Assembly: GCF_008933165.1 (NCBI RefSeq)
Contig: NZ_WBVQ01000003.1
Location: forward strand, 124,001-188,000
DNA length: 64,000 nucleotides
Direction of reading: 5' to 3'
Origin: Phaeocystidibacter marisrubri
GTDB lineage: Bacteria; Bacteroidota; Bacteroidia; Flavobacteriales; Schleiferiaceae
A program made the translations under genes and the position numbers. The notes under the pieces were generated by a model. It saw nothing but the letters and a program-made list of their open reading frames with translations. It did no database searches and was not told the origin of the DNA. Shown piece by piece: positions 55,713 to 64,000 of this stretch (positions are counted from its first letter, which is position 1; the number at the start of each line of letters is the position of its first letter).

Positions 55713-57509
55713 TTAGTCATTCAGTTTCAATACGGCCAAAAAGGCTTGCTGCGGAATTTCCACGTTTCCAAGTTGACGCATTCTCTTCTTACCTGCCTTT
55801 TGCTTTTCGAGTAGCTTACGCTTACGCGAGATGTCACCACCATAACACTTGGCTGTAACGTCTTTTCTCAAGGCAGAAAGCGTTTCGCGAGCCACAATCT
55901 TAGCACCGATTGCCGCTTGAATGGCTATGACGAACTGTTGGCGTGGGATGAGTTCTCTCAGTTTCATACAGAGCTTTCGTCCAATGTCTTGCGACTTGCC
56001 GCGGTGGATCAAAGCGCTCAAGGCATCAATCGGTTCTGAATTGAGAAGGATGTCGACTTTCACCAAATCCGATTGACGGTAGCCAACAGGATGGTAATCA
56101 AATGAAGCATATCCCTTAGAAATGGTCTTCAATCTATCGTAGAAGTCAAAGACGATTTCTGCCAAAGGCATGTCAAACGTGAGTTCAACACGATCAGAAG
56201 TTAGGTAAGTCTGACCTACAATTTCACCACGCTTTTCAATACACAAGGTCATCACTGCACCAACAAAGTCACTTTTTGTAATGATTTGTGCCTTGATGTA
56301 TGGTTCCTCAATTCGGTCGAGAATAGCTGGATCTGGGTAGTCAGAAGGGTTGTTTACGATGATTCGTTGTTCCTTGTCCTTCTTTGTATAAGCGTAGTAC
56401 GACACGTTTGGAACCGTAGTTATCACGGTCATATTGAATTCGCGCTCCAGTCTTTCCTGGATGATTTCCATGTGAAGCATTCCCAAGAAACCACAACGGA
56501 AACCAAAACCTAGGGCTGCAGAAGTCTCTGCTTCAAAGGTGAGGGAGGCATCGTTCAACTGAAGTTTTTCTAGAGAAGCACGAAGTTCTTCAAACTCTTC
56601 GGTGTCTACGGGATAGATGCCGGCAAAAACCATCGGTTTTACTTCTTCAAAACCTTCGATGGCGCTGGAGGCAGGGTTTGCCTTAGTGGTGATAGTATCA
56701 CCTACCTTCACCTCTTTAGCTTCTTTAATCCCGGAAATGATGTAGCCTACGTCGCCCGACTTGATTTCCTTTTGAGGGAATTTGGTCAATTTGAGCGTAC
56801 CAATCTCGTCGGCATCGTATTCTTTCCCCGTGTTCATGAATTTCACACGGTCACCTTTCTTGATAGTTCCATTCTTCACACGGAAAATGGCTTCAATTCC
56901 TCTAAAGGAGTTGAATACGGAGTCGAAGATCAATGCTTGAAGAGGAGCGTCATCGTCTCCATCTGGAGCGGGAATTCGATCGACAATTGCTTCGAGAATC
57001 TTGTCTACTCCTTCTCCTGTTTTCGCAGAAGCAAGAAGGATATCTTCACGCTCACAACCAATTAAGTCGATGATTTGATCACCTACTTCTTCTGGGTTAG
57101 AGCTAGGAAGGTCGATTTTGTTCAGGATAGGAATGATCTCCAAATCGTGTTCTAGCGCGAGGTAGAGGTTGGAAATCGTTTGAGCTTGAATACCCTGAGT
57201 TGCATCAACAATCAAAAGAGCACCTTCACAGGCGGCAATTGATCTTGATACTTCGTAGCTAAAGTCAACGTGACCCGGAGTGTCAATTAGGTTGAACTTG
57301 TAGGGGTTGCCATTCAAAACGTAGTCCATTTGAATAGCGTGACTCTTAATAGTGATCCCGCGCTCGCGCTCCAAGTCCATGTTGTCCAACAACTGAGCTT
57401 GTGCTTCACGAGCTGTCACGGTTTGAGTCAGGTCAAGCATTCTATCGGCCAAGGTGCTCTTACCATGGTCAATATGAGCGATAATGCAAAAATTGCGAAT
57501 GTTCTTCAT
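55713..57509 (-). CDS. lepA: Elongation factor 4 (LepA)
   Basis: Ribosome-associated GTPase that acts on translocated or stalled ribosomes. The protein is 598 residues, normal for Lep[14 protein letters not shown] is at residues 10-22, the switch [14 protein letters not shown] near 75-88, NKID near 130, and the LepA-specific C-terminal domain ([17 protein letters not shown] near 565) is complete. It is a single gene with a promoter-like box at 57537-57544 and a terminator at 55648. Confidence 0.97.
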   Translation of the reverse strand: MKNIRNFCIIAHIDHGKSTLADRMLDLTQTVTAREAQAQLLDNMDLERERGITIKSHAIQMDYVLNGNPYKFNLIDTPGHVDFSYEVSRSIAACEGALLIVDATQGIQAQTISNLYLALEHDLEIIPILNKIDLPSSNPEEVGDQIIDLIGCEREDILLASAKTGEGVDKILEAIVDRIPAPDGDDDAPLQALIFDSVFNSFRGIEAIFRVKNGTIKKGDRVKFMNTGKEYDADEIGTLKLTKFPQKEIKSGDVGYIISGIKEAKEVKVGDTITTKANPASSAIEGFEEVKPMVFAGIYPVDTEEFEELRASLEKLQLNDASLTFEAETSAALGFGFRCGFLGMLHMEIIQERLEREFNMTVITTVPNVSYYAYTKKDKEQRIIVNNPSDYPDPAILDRIEEPYIKAQIITKSDFVGAVMTLCIEKRGEIVGQTYLTSDRVELTFDMPLAEIVFDFYDRLKTISKGYASFDYHPVGYRQSDLVKVDILLNSEPIDALSALIHRGKSQDIGRKLCMKLRELIPRQQFVIAIQAAIGAKIVARETLSALRKDVTAKCYGGDISRKRKLLEKQKAGKKRMRQLGNVEIPQQAFLAVLKLND

Positions 57510-57536
57510 CGTATTCCTTCAGCGTACTATGGTCGG

Positions 57537-57544
57537 CAAAAGTA
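57537..57544 (-). promoter_or_regulatory. Putative -7 element of the lepA promoter
   Basis: TACTTTTG on the minus strand, 27 bases before the ATG. No TTG at the expected -33 distance. Confidence 0.4.
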
Positions 57545-57625
57545 CGGTTTTTCAACACCCTAAACTACTGTCTTTTAAAGTCCGTTCGGCATGATGGTTG
57601 TATCGGGATGGAAAAACATTTCGCC

Positions 57626-58312
57626 ATGTCTAGAATTCTCTCTCTACTTGTCCTAGTTTTTGGTCTAACCTCGTGTTATACGGTGAATAATACAGTCACT
57701 TCTTCGTGGCGAGCTTTGCCTGAAACGACCTCCAATGACACCTCATATCAACTGATTTCCCCCTCCTGGAATGGTGTCAATATCGTTTCTACACCCATTT
57801 TCAGCATGGCTATGAGTGCTTGTGAATCCACTACGAGATATGAAGCCTACTGCTTAACCGTAACCAATAGAACAGAAGAGGATCAGATGCTTGCTCCTCA
57901 TTTTTTCGCCATTACACACAGTGATGAATTACCTGTTCTCTGGAGTGAACACAGTCTCGCTTGGGACAATAACGATGTTTGGGAACTGGATCAAGCGCGA
58001 TCGCGAGCGTCCAATTGGAACGTGAGTATGATGACCCTCACTATTTCTTCCATCTTCATTGTGTTGGGTAGTCTCGGCCCACCTCAAGCCTTGACTACTG
58101 GTCGTTTTGGAGTTTACGATCCCAATGTAGAATACTACAGCGACTTAGTTGGACTCCGCGTTCTTACTCCTGGAGAGACCGCAACCTTTAACTTGTATTT
58201 TGATGATAAGGCTTATGAGTCGTATCGCAAGATTTGGTTTTCAACAGATGGCGGCTTCCAACATTCTCCATATACATTTACCTTTGAGAGAATAACAGGA
58301 GTTAGAATGTGA
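57626..58312 (+). CDS. Hypothetical lipoprotein of 228 residues
   Basis: A lipoprotein signal (LVLVFGLTSC, lipobox Cys at about residue 17) precedes a 210-residue body with mixed strands and one short hydrophobic stretch around residue 145 (MMTLTISSIFIVLGSL). I do not recognise a family. Start at 57626 (MSRILSLL) rather than the upstream ATG at 57608, as the signal peptide begins there. It ends overlapping the start of the Crp/Fnr gene by one base (TGATG), so the two are translationally coupled. A link to that regulator, for instance envelope sensing, is conceivable. Confidence 0.7.
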   Translation: MSRILSLLVLVFGLTSCYTVNNTVTSSWRALPETTSNDTSYQLISPSWNGVNIVSTPIFSMAMSACESTTRYEAYCLTVTNRTEEDQMLAPHFFAITHSDELPVLWSEHSLAWDNNDVWELDQARSRASNWNVSMMTLTISSIFIVLGSLGPPQALTTGRFGVYDPNVEYYSDLVGLRVLTPGETATFNLYFDDKAYESYRKIWFSTDGGFQHSPYTFTFERITGVRM

Positions 58313-58857
58313 TGGCTGAATTACCAGAAGATTTAGATCTCGTAGGGCTACTGAAACGCGAAGGTGTTTTGGGAAGTCCTATTGATGTAGGCCGTGGACA
58401 ACGTTTGATACAGCCGGGTGAAACGGAACGTCACATCTATTTTATTGAAAGTGGCGCGTTCAAAATCTTCTTTGAGCATGGTGATGAAGAGTACATCACA
58501 CGTTTAGCATATTCTGATGAACTCATCACTTCCCTCGATAGCTTCATTACTGGGGAACCCACGACGTATTACATTGAGGCACTTCGGAGCTCGGTTATTA
58601 GAAAGGGGAGAGTGGAAGCCTACCGATCCTTTATCAAATCATCGCCTCAACTTCACGATGTATGGAATACCTTGCTCTCCAATTTGGTTTTTCAACAAAT
58701 GGAACGCGAAGTGGATCTGCTGATTCCAGCTCCTCAGGAACGCTATGAACGAGTGTTGAAGCGGAGTCCTAAACTCTTTCAGGAAGTTCCATTGAAGTAC
58801 ATCGCATCGTATTTGAGGATGACTCCGGAAACCCTTTCGCGTGTCATGAAATCTTGA
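58312..58857 (+). CDS. Crp/Fnr family transcriptional regulator
   Basis: A 181-residue protein with a cyclic-nucleotide-binding-type beta-roll (about residues 25-110, IQPGETERHIYFIESGAFKIFF in part) and a short C-terminal winged helix (PLKYIASYLRMTPETLSRV near 160-178). The recognition helix ends almost at the C-terminus, which is normal for the smaller Bacteroidota members. There are no Fnr-type Fe-S cysteines, and the cAMP pocket residues are not conserved enough to name a ligand. A GTG at 58309 is an alternative start. A DinB protein gene follows after 57 bases. Confidence 0.87.
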   Translation: MAELPEDLDLVGLLKREGVLGSPIDVGRGQRLIQPGETERHIYFIESGAFKIFFEHGDEEYITRLAYSDELITSLDSFITGEPTTYYIEALRSSVIRKGRVEAYRSFIKSSPQLHDVWNTLLSNLVFQQMEREVDLLIPAPQERYERVLKRSPKLFQEVPLKYIASYLRMTPETLSRVMKS

Positions 58858-58914
58858 TTTCAATCAAGACCAATGCCGAGGATGTGTTGAATCTTTGCTT
58901 CAAATATCACTGCT

Positions 58915-59484
58915 ATGAAAGGGACATCTTCGCAACTAATCAATGACTTAGAAAAGAGAACACGCCAACTCATTTCGTGGGCTGAGTCTTTACAATCAAT
59001 GGATGAATCAGCATTAAACCGCAAGGAAGAAGAGGGACGATGGAGTGTGTTAGAGTGCTTGGAACACTTGAATCGCTATGGTGATTTTTACCTCCCAGAA
59101 ATACAATCTCGGATGGAGGCTGCGGCCAAGATTCCCAGTGCACAGTTTAAAAGCTCTTGGTTGGGGGAATACTTTGCAGATAGTATGATTGCGAAGGAGA
59201 AATTAAACGCGATGAAAACCTTTAAGAGCATGAACCCAATTGGGAGTTCACTCACTATCGCCACCTTGAATAAATTCATCGAGCAACAGCATCAAATGCT
59301 TCGATTGCTGCACAATGCACGAAGTGTAAACTTATCCAAAGTCAAGACGAGTATAAGTATTTCGAAGTTGATCAAGCTGCGACTTGGAGACACGTTTAGG
59401 GTAGTTATTTATCATAACGAAAGGCATCGATTGCAGGCTGATAAAGTCCTTGCCAACACCTCTTTACTAGAAGTGGCAAACTAA
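58915..59484 (+). CDS. DinB family (DUF1572/DinB_2-type) metalloprotein
   Basis: A 189-residue four-helix bundle of the DinB/YfiT superfamily, with histidines at CLEHLNRYGDFY near 48 and YHNERHRLQADK near 170 that fit the three-histidine metal site. Such proteins are often metal-dependent thiol transferases or bacillithiol/mycothiol S-transferases, and in this phylum the substrate is unknown. It lies directly downstream of a Crp/Fnr regulator, so its expression is probably controlled by it. Confidence 0.85.
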   Translation: MKGTSSQLINDLEKRTRQLISWAESLQSMDESALNRKEEEGRWSVLECLEHLNRYGDFYLPEIQSRMEAAAKIPSAQFKSSWLGEYFADSMIAKEKLNAMKTFKSMNPIGSSLTIATLNKFIEQQHQMLRLLHNARSVNLSKVKTSISISKLIKLRLGDTFRVVIYHNERHRLQADKVLANTSLLEVAN

Positions 59485-59663
59485 GATGAAATTCTGATTT
59501 TCGAAAAGTTTTGCTGTGAGATGAAGGAAGGTTTGAAGAAAATTTTGTGTGGGTAAATATAATGCCCCACCTCCCTTCACGAACAAGTTACAGCGCTCAG
59601 TGATAGCACGCCAACTTTAAACGGATACAAACGTTTGCAGATGTCTATGCCTGAAATGGACAT

Positions 59664-59694
59664 AAAAAAAGCCCTCCGAAACTCGGAGGGCTTT
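59664..59694 (-). terminator. Rho-independent terminator of the S46 peptidase gene
   Basis: AAAGCCCTCCGA pairs with TCGGAGGGCTTT; on the minus strand it is followed by seven T. The rest of 59485-59717 shows nothing. Confidence 0.85.
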
Positions 59695-59717
59695 CCTATA
59701 TCTATGGGGAAGATCTA

Positions 59718-61886
59718 TTAGAAGATGCCCAAGAATTTTTTACGAGGATATACCAAATCCATTTCTTCAACAAGGTGACCCGCACCTGCGTACTTGTCAA
59801 CGATGAAGAGAACGTAACGGATATCTACTGAAATAGTGCGTTGCAAATCTTTCTCAAAGAAGATATCTCCGCTCATTGCTTCCCAGTTTCCATCAAACGC
59901 ACAACCGATCAACTCGCCGTCGCCATTGATTACAGGAGAACCGGAGTTACCACCAGTGATGTCGTTGTTGCTGATAAAGCCTACTGGAAGTTCGCCATTC
60001 GCATTGGCATACTGACCATAATCTTTGTTGTTGTAAAGCTCTACCAAACGATCTGGAACGATAAACTCACGATCATCGTTGTCCATTTTTTGCATGACAC
60101 CTTCTAGCGTTGTGTAGAAATTGTACTCTACAGCATCGCGAGGGTCGTACGACAATACGTTTCCGTAAGTCACGCGCATAGTAGAGTTCGCATCAGGAGC
60201 GTACATCTTGTCTGGATTCATTTCGCGAATACCAGCCGTCCACAAACGGTAACCTTTTTCGAGCATTTCGTCCGCTTCTGGGTTGCCTCCGCTTTGGTAG
60301 ATTTTGAATAAATCTGCACCAGCGCTTCCAAGCATATCCGACTTCAAGATTGAATCCACTGGATTGTCTAACCAATCAGCTAGACGTTCTTTACTAGTGA
60401 AGAGTGATGTGTTGTAAGCTTCTTCAGTCCATGCTGCAAAATCACCGTTGTAGTCTTCTGCAACCGTTGCGAAGAATTCGGGTTGTTGATCTGCTGGAAC
60501 GTTTTTAGCGTACAATGCGAAAAGTGATGCCATCAACTTCTTGTCGGTAGGCAAGTGCATTTCAGAGTAGTGCTCATCTGCTTTTGCAAGGATACCTTCT
60601 TTAGCCGAGGCTTGATCTTCAGCTTCAAGAGTCATGTAGCGCTGAAGACCGAAGTATCCGCGGAAAGCGTAAAGAGTTGTGTTAGCTCCAAGAAGGCCAG
60701 CTTCAAGTACGTATACATTACCCACTACATTTTCGCGTTGTGCGGCGTACCCTTTCTCGAGTAGGTCAAGGGTTTGACCATACTTAGCCTTGCGACTTTC
60801 ATCTGCATTCACCCAAGAGCGGAAGGCCTCTTCTTGCGCCTTCTTCTTGTCGAATACGTGGTTGTTGATCAACTGCTCAGTCTGACCAATGAAGTACTTC
60901 CAGTAGTTTGCCGTTTGAGCAAAGCTGGAAGCCAACATGATGTCCACTGCTTCGTCTGCGTCCATTGCTTCGCGCATGATGGCAAGCTTGAGGTCGCGTA
61001 CTTCAACAACAGCCGGGTGGTGAAGCTCAATGGCTTCTTTCACACCGAATGAACTTAGGTAACGGTCGGTAGAACCTGGATAACCGAAGATCATTGCGTA
61101 GTCACCTTCTTTGCGCTCCTTCATGGAGATTGGAAGGTGGTGCTTAGGCTTCATTGGAACGTTGTCTGCGCTGAATTCGGCAGGATTTCCTTCTGCGTCC
61201 GTGTATACGCGGAACATAGAGAAGTCACCAGTGTGACGTGGCCACATCCAGTTGTCAGTATCGCCACCAAATTTACCTACGCTGCTAGGGGGAGCACCTA
61301 CTAGACGAACGTCATTGAACTTTTGGTAGATAAAAAGGTAGAACTCGTTACCGTGGTAGAACGACTTCACTTCAGCTTCGTAGCCTTTGCCTTCAGAACC
61401 TACATTCTCTACAATTTGCTCAGAAATCTCGGCGATTTTCGCAGCTCGTTCTTCTTCAGACATAGCCTCGTTGAGCTCATTTGTGATTTGCTCTGTAACG
61501 TCGTCCATGCGAATGAGGAAACGAACGAAAAGACCTGGGTTACCCAATTCTTCATTTCTGTTCATCGCCCAGAAACCATCTCTCAAGTAGTTGGCTTCAA
61601 CGGTAGAATGGCTGCGGATTGCATCGTAGCCACAGTGGTGGTTCGTAAGGATAAGTCCTTCGCTTGAAATGATTTCACCCGTACAGAATCCACCGAAAGA
61701 AACGATAGCGTCTTTAAGACTGCTGTGGTTAATGCTGTACAATTGTTCTTCAGACAAGTTGAGACCGTGCTCTTGCATGTCTTCGTACGTACGATTCAGC
61801 ATCATCGGCAACCACATACCTTCACCCGCAAATGCGCTGAGGGTAATCATGAAAGTGCCGAGTGCTAAGATGTATTTCTTCATCAT
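59718..61886 (-). CDS. S46 family dipeptidyl-peptidase, DPP7-like
   Basis: A 722-residue periplasmic serine peptidase that removes dipeptides from peptide N-termini. The signal peptide is about 1-20. Catalytic His is in TNHHCG near residue 84, Asp near 227 (in the HTGDFSMF segment) and Ser near 648 in GGNSGSP. The residue 18 after the catalytic Ser is Gly (FDGN), which in Porphyromonas enzymes separates DPP7 (Gly, bulky/hydrophobic P1) from DPP11 (Arg, acidic P1), so DPP7-like specificity is inferred. It is monocistronic, with a terminator at 59664 and a promoter box at 61921. Confidence 0.94.
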   Translation of the reverse strand: MMKKYILALGTFMITLSAFAGEGMWLPMMLNRTYEDMQEHGLNLSEEQLYSINHSSLKDAIVSFGGFCTGEIISSEGLILTNHHCGYDAIRSHSTVEANYLRDGFWAMNRNEELGNPGLFVRFLIRMDDVTEQITNELNEAMSEEERAAKIAEISEQIVENVGSEGKGYEAEVKSFYHGNEFYLFIYQKFNDVRLVGAPPSSVGKFGGDTDNWMWPRHTGDFSMFRVYTDAEGNPAEFSADNVPMKPKHHLPISMKERKEGDYAMIFGYPGSTDRYLSSFGVKEAIELHHPAVVEVRDLKLAIMREAMDADEAVDIMLASSFAQTANYWKYFIGQTEQLINNHVFDKKKAQEEAFRSWVNADESRKAKYGQTLDLLEKGYAAQRENVVGNVYVLEAGLLGANTTLYAFRGYFGLQRYMTLEAEDQASAKEGILAKADEHYSEMHLPTDKKLMASLFALYAKNVPADQQPEFFATVAEDYNGDFAAWTEEAYNTSLFTSKERLADWLDNPVDSILKSDMLGSAGADLFKIYQSGGNPEADEMLEKGYRLWTAGIREMNPDKMYAPDANSTMRVTYGNVLSYDPRDAVEYNFYTTLEGVMQKMDNDDREFIVPDRLVELYNNKDYGQYANANGELPVGFISNNDITGGNSGSPVINGDGELIGCAFDGNWEAMSGDIFFEKDLQRTISVDIRYVLFIVDKYAGAGHLVEEMDLVYPRKKFLGIF

Positions 61887-61920
61887 TGTGGGAAAATTAT
61901 CTTGATTTACTCATGTTGCG

Positions 61921-61928
61921 CAAATATA
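61921..61928 (-). promoter_or_regulatory. Putative -7 element of the S46 peptidase promoter
   Basis: TATATTTG on the minus strand, 34 bases before the ATG. No TTG at -33. Confidence 0.4.
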
Positions 61929-61987
61929 GCTATCCTAGCCCAGCTTCTGTGGGTGTTGTAGCTATTTCTGATAGGGTTTAGGTGGGA

Positions 61988-62794
61988 TTATGCGCGCTCC
62001 ACTCCAGCTTTGGAACGTTGATGGATGGTCTTCTCAATAGAGTTCCACAACATTAACCTTGCCTCCAATGCTTCCACAGAGGCGTCTTCAGCTTCCATCC
62101 ACTTTTGCTCGTCATTGCCACAGAGTTCGGTGATCATTCTCAAAGCCATCGGACCGTGTTCGTCGCCGTCTAATTCAATGTGACGATCGAGATAGTAAAC
62201 GAAAGCGTCCAGTTGGTTTGGGAATTTGTTGTGAAGTTCTTTGACAATTTCCGTGAACATGTCGGGAATTAGATCTTCTCTTCCATAGGTGAATGCCGCT
62301 GCCATTTCATGGACCTTTCCGCGCTTAATAATAGCGTAATTGGCTCTTAAATAATGCAAAATGGCTTCGTCGAGTTCCGCTAAATTGTACTTCAAAATGT
62401 CCTTCACTTTGAAGCTTCGCTGCAGTGTTTGGATGAAGTGGTTAACCGGTCGTGTATTTGCACCAGCCTGACGCATCGCGTCGAGATAGAGTTCATAGTG
62501 TGAAGCCGGATTTCCCTCTGGATCTTCGTCGCTTTCTTCCGCCAGAACAATCTCATTCACTAACCTTCTGGCCAGTTTGCTTTCAGTTGGAACCCAAGCT
62601 TCATCAACGGAAGTGAGTTGTTTTTGAAGCCCTTTCAATAAACTCATGAAATCCCAAACAGCAAATATGTGACTCTCCATGAACCGACGAAGGTCGTCCA
62701 TGGTGTTCAATGAGTCGTACAGGGAATGCTCGAGAATACGCTTTCTCAAGGGCTCAATGCGATGTTCTATTGCAGTGAGGTGGGAGTTTTTCAT
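61988..62794 (-). CDS. DUF3050 family protein, heme-oxygenase-like fold
   Basis: A 268-residue helical protein of DUF3050. Metal-ligand-like residues lie in ESHIFAVWDFM (39-49), EESDEDP...SHYELY (about 87-105), TYGREDLIPDMF (about 168-180) and DRHIELDGDEHGP near 205-217. Those E..H, H..E and HIELDxxxH patterns are what is seen in heme-oxygenase-like diiron oxidases (HDO), so an oxygen-using diiron role is suggested. A G-rich repeat stretch lies just upstream (62797-62882). The gene is not in an obvious operon with its neighbours. Confidence 0.82.
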   Translation of the reverse strand: MKNSHLTAIEHRIEPLRKRILEHSLYDSLNTMDDLRRFMESHIFAVWDFMSLLKGLQKQLTSVDEAWVPTESKLARRLVNEIVLAEESDEDPEGNPASHYELYLDAMRQAGANTRPVNHFIQTLQRSFKVKDILKYNLAELDEAILHYLRANYAIIKRGKVHEMAAAFTYGREDLIPDMFTEIVKELHNKFPNQLDAFVYYLDRHIELDGDEHGPMALRMITELCGNDEQKWMEAEDASVEALEARLMLWNSIEKTIHQRSKAGVERA

Positions 62795-62796
62795 TG

Positions 62797-62882
62797 GGGG
62801 GTGAGGAGTTTAAAGTTTGAGGGGTTTGAGGGGTTTGAGAGGTTTAAGGAGTTTGAGGGGTTGTGGTGTTGGTAGGTGTTGA
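62797..62882. repeat. G-rich degenerate tandem repeats upstream of the DUF3050 gene
   Basis: Runs of GTTTGAGGGG, GAGGTTTAAGGAG and GGTGTTGG-like units, the same words as in the purD gap. They occupy most of the 132-base space between the DUF3050 and DUF2480 genes. Confidence 0.7.
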
Positions 62883-62926
62883 TCACTCTTCCTTCATCCC
62901 TCACTCTTTCCAAAAGTCAATGCACC

Positions 62927-63436
62927 CTACTTTGGTTTCTTGTACACGGGAACGGTTGAACAAGCCTCGCCGTACATCAAACTCTGAACGACGGGGGTGA
63001 GTTTTTCAGTGAGTCGGATGAAAGCTTGAATAGGAACCGGACAATCGGAACAACCCTTAACGATCACGCGTTTTCCGTGGTATTGATCGATGTCAAGATC
63101 ATCTAAAATTGACTCAAATAGAACCGCTTCGAGCTGTTCGAGGGAACCAAACACGGTTCGAACGGAATGACCATTTAAAGCGTTGGCTACGAGTATCCAT
63201 GCCCATTGAGGAATGATGGCATCGACACTGCAGTACACAGCAACATAGCTATCGTTGTACTGAGACCAATCGTGTTCTGCGATGTAGTTGCGAAAGTCCT
63301 TCTCGCGAAGTATTTGTTGCTCGTACAACCACGGTGCGATGTCCAGTTCAAATCGATTTCCTCTAGGATAGAACTCCTGAAGGTCGATGTTCACCAAACC
63401 GCTATTCGCAATCTTATTTACTATTTCGTCTGCCAT
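62927..63436 (-). CDS. DUF2480 family protein
   Basis: A 169-residue soluble protein matching DUF2480, with the N-terminal VNKIANSGLVNIDLQEFY near 5-22 and a C-terminal GKRVIVKGCSDCPVPIQAF near 120-138, which carries a CxxC-like pair. The family is specific to Bacteroidota and has no known function; the paired cysteines could bind metal. The ATG is 2 bases after the HMG-CoA synthase-type gene stop (63439) on the same strand, so the two form one transcript, an arrangement seen in other flavobacteria. Confidence 0.88.
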   Translation of the reverse strand: MADEIVNKIANSGLVNIDLQEFYPRGNRFELDIAPWLYEQQILREKDFRNYIAEHDWSQYNDSYVAVYCSVDAIIPQWAWILVANALNGHSVRTVFGSLEQLEAVLFESILDDLDIDQYHGKRVIVKGCSDCPVPIQAFIRLTEKLTPVVQSLMYGEACSTVPVYKKPK

Positions 63437-63438
63437 AT

Positions 63439-64000
63439 TTATTGATACAGTCGATATCCCTTTCTGTTGCCATCGGTTTCTACCGCGGAAAGAATGGTCG
63501 TATCGGATTTAACCACCGATTGATTCACTGCACGTTGATGGAGTTTCTCGTACATCGAAAAATCAATGGGAGTTCTGCTGCTCAAAACAGCATCGAGTTG
63601 ACATTTGTTTGCTGCGTCTTTCCATCCTTCACGTACGATGAAGTGGAAAACTTTGGATTTACTGCCACTGCCGTAAGATAGGGCTCCGATTTTTGAACCC
63701 GTGATATCCGTTTCCTTCTGAGCCGCTCGGTCTAGGGTGCTAATCAGCGCCATGAAGATGGAGGCTGTATACATGTTTCCAATTCGGCCACTAGCGTATT
63801 CGCCGTCTGCAATGTTGTTTGAAACATAGCTTCGGTAGTGATCCGATTTACTCCAGGCTCGAACGAATTCTACTCGATTTTCCTCCGTATAACTCAATCC
63901 TATGGCTGTTTCAATTTCGGCGATTGCGCCTCTCTCGCTCCATAGATCGAGTGCAATATCTGGCCACATACGTCTTCCTTGGAATGCGTAGGGTAAATGA
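63439..64000 (-). CDS. Hydroxymethylglutaryl-CoA synthase family protein (C-terminal part)
   Basis: The minus-strand frame runs off the right edge, so only the C-terminal ~186 residues are present. They include HLPYAFQGRR near the edge, the GNMYTAS strand and the GALSYGSGSKSKVF segment, all typical of the C-terminal half of HMG-CoA synthase, which condenses acetyl-CoA with acetoacetyl-CoA. The catalytic Cys and Glu are outside the window. It could serve isoprenoid (mevalonate) synthesis or a biosynthetic branching step. The DUF2480 gene follows after two bases. Confidence 0.88.
   Translation of the reverse strand, partial: HLPYAFQGRRMWPDIALDLWSERGAIAEIETAIGLSYTEENRVEFVRAWSKSDHYRSYVSNNIADGEYASGRIGNMYTASIFMALISTLDRAAQKETDITGSKIGALSYGSGSKSKVFHFIVREGWKDAANKCQLDAVLSSRTPIDFSMYEKLHQRAVNQSVVKSDTTILSAVETDGNRKGYRLYQ

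Overview
The window reads as a chromosomal segment of a member of the Bacteroidota, most likely a marine Flavobacteriales bacterium (Cryomorphaceae/Schleiferiaceae-like). The evidence is: several secreted proteins with C-terminal type IX secretion (T9SS) sorting domains; a long SecA without the zinc-finger tail; a DUF2795 protein, an S46 dipeptidyl-peptidase, a DUF2723 membrane protein and HU-CCDC81/SPOR proteins; almost no Shine-Dalgarno sequences; and many copies of the Bacteroidota promoter pattern TTG-(18-21)-TAnnTTTG just upstream of genes. Both window edges cut genes: a glycosyltransferase-like membrane protein on the left and an HMG-CoA synthase family gene on the right.

Layout. 1-5.3 kb: membrane protein end, cobalamin adenosyltransferase, DUF2795 protein, secA. 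5.3-12.1 kb (minus): unknown protein, DUF2723 membrane protein, sodium:solute symporter, thioredoxin-like protein. 12.1-12.5 kb: G-rich repeat-filled intergenic DNA. 12.5-18 kb: purD, two small membrane proteins, acyl-CoA thioesterase, SPOR protein, fructosamine-kinase-like protein, pdeM. 18-24.4 kb: two T9SS-exported proteins (one frameshifted), DUF4180 protein, a secreted unknown and a methylguanine-DNA methyltransferase. 24.4-30 kb (minus): the rimP-nusA-infB operon and a zinc-less sirtuin. 30-37 kb: T9SS protein, VIT1-type transporter, secreted protein, NfeD-like/flotillin operon and a response regulator with a long structured leader. 37.5-42.2 kb: a tandem pair of 765-residue T9SS proteins.

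42.4-46.4 kb: the most interesting cluster, five tightly packed genes (DUF4178, a Tyr/Arg/Ser-rich membrane-anchored protein, DUF350, a membrane-embedded aminopropyltransferase, and a very small S-adenosylmethionine decarboxylase). Together they look like a dedicated route that makes decarboxylated SAM and uses it for aminopropyl transfer at the membrane. 46.5-48.7 kb: alpha-amylase lipoprotein and an unknown lipoprotein. 48.8-51.6 kb: an A+T-rich island with a KAP-family P-loop NTPase, lying against the 3' end of tRNA-Gln. 51.8-57.5 kb (minus): acyltransferase, bile-acid-type symporter (its start codon is buried in a perfect 15-bp inverted repeat), acyl-CoA carboxylase, lepA. 57.6-64 kb: lipoprotein, Crp/Fnr regulator, DinB protein, S46 peptidase, DUF3050, DUF2480 and HMG-CoA synthase family genes.

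All functions are read from sequence by eye and family memory; no database search was run.
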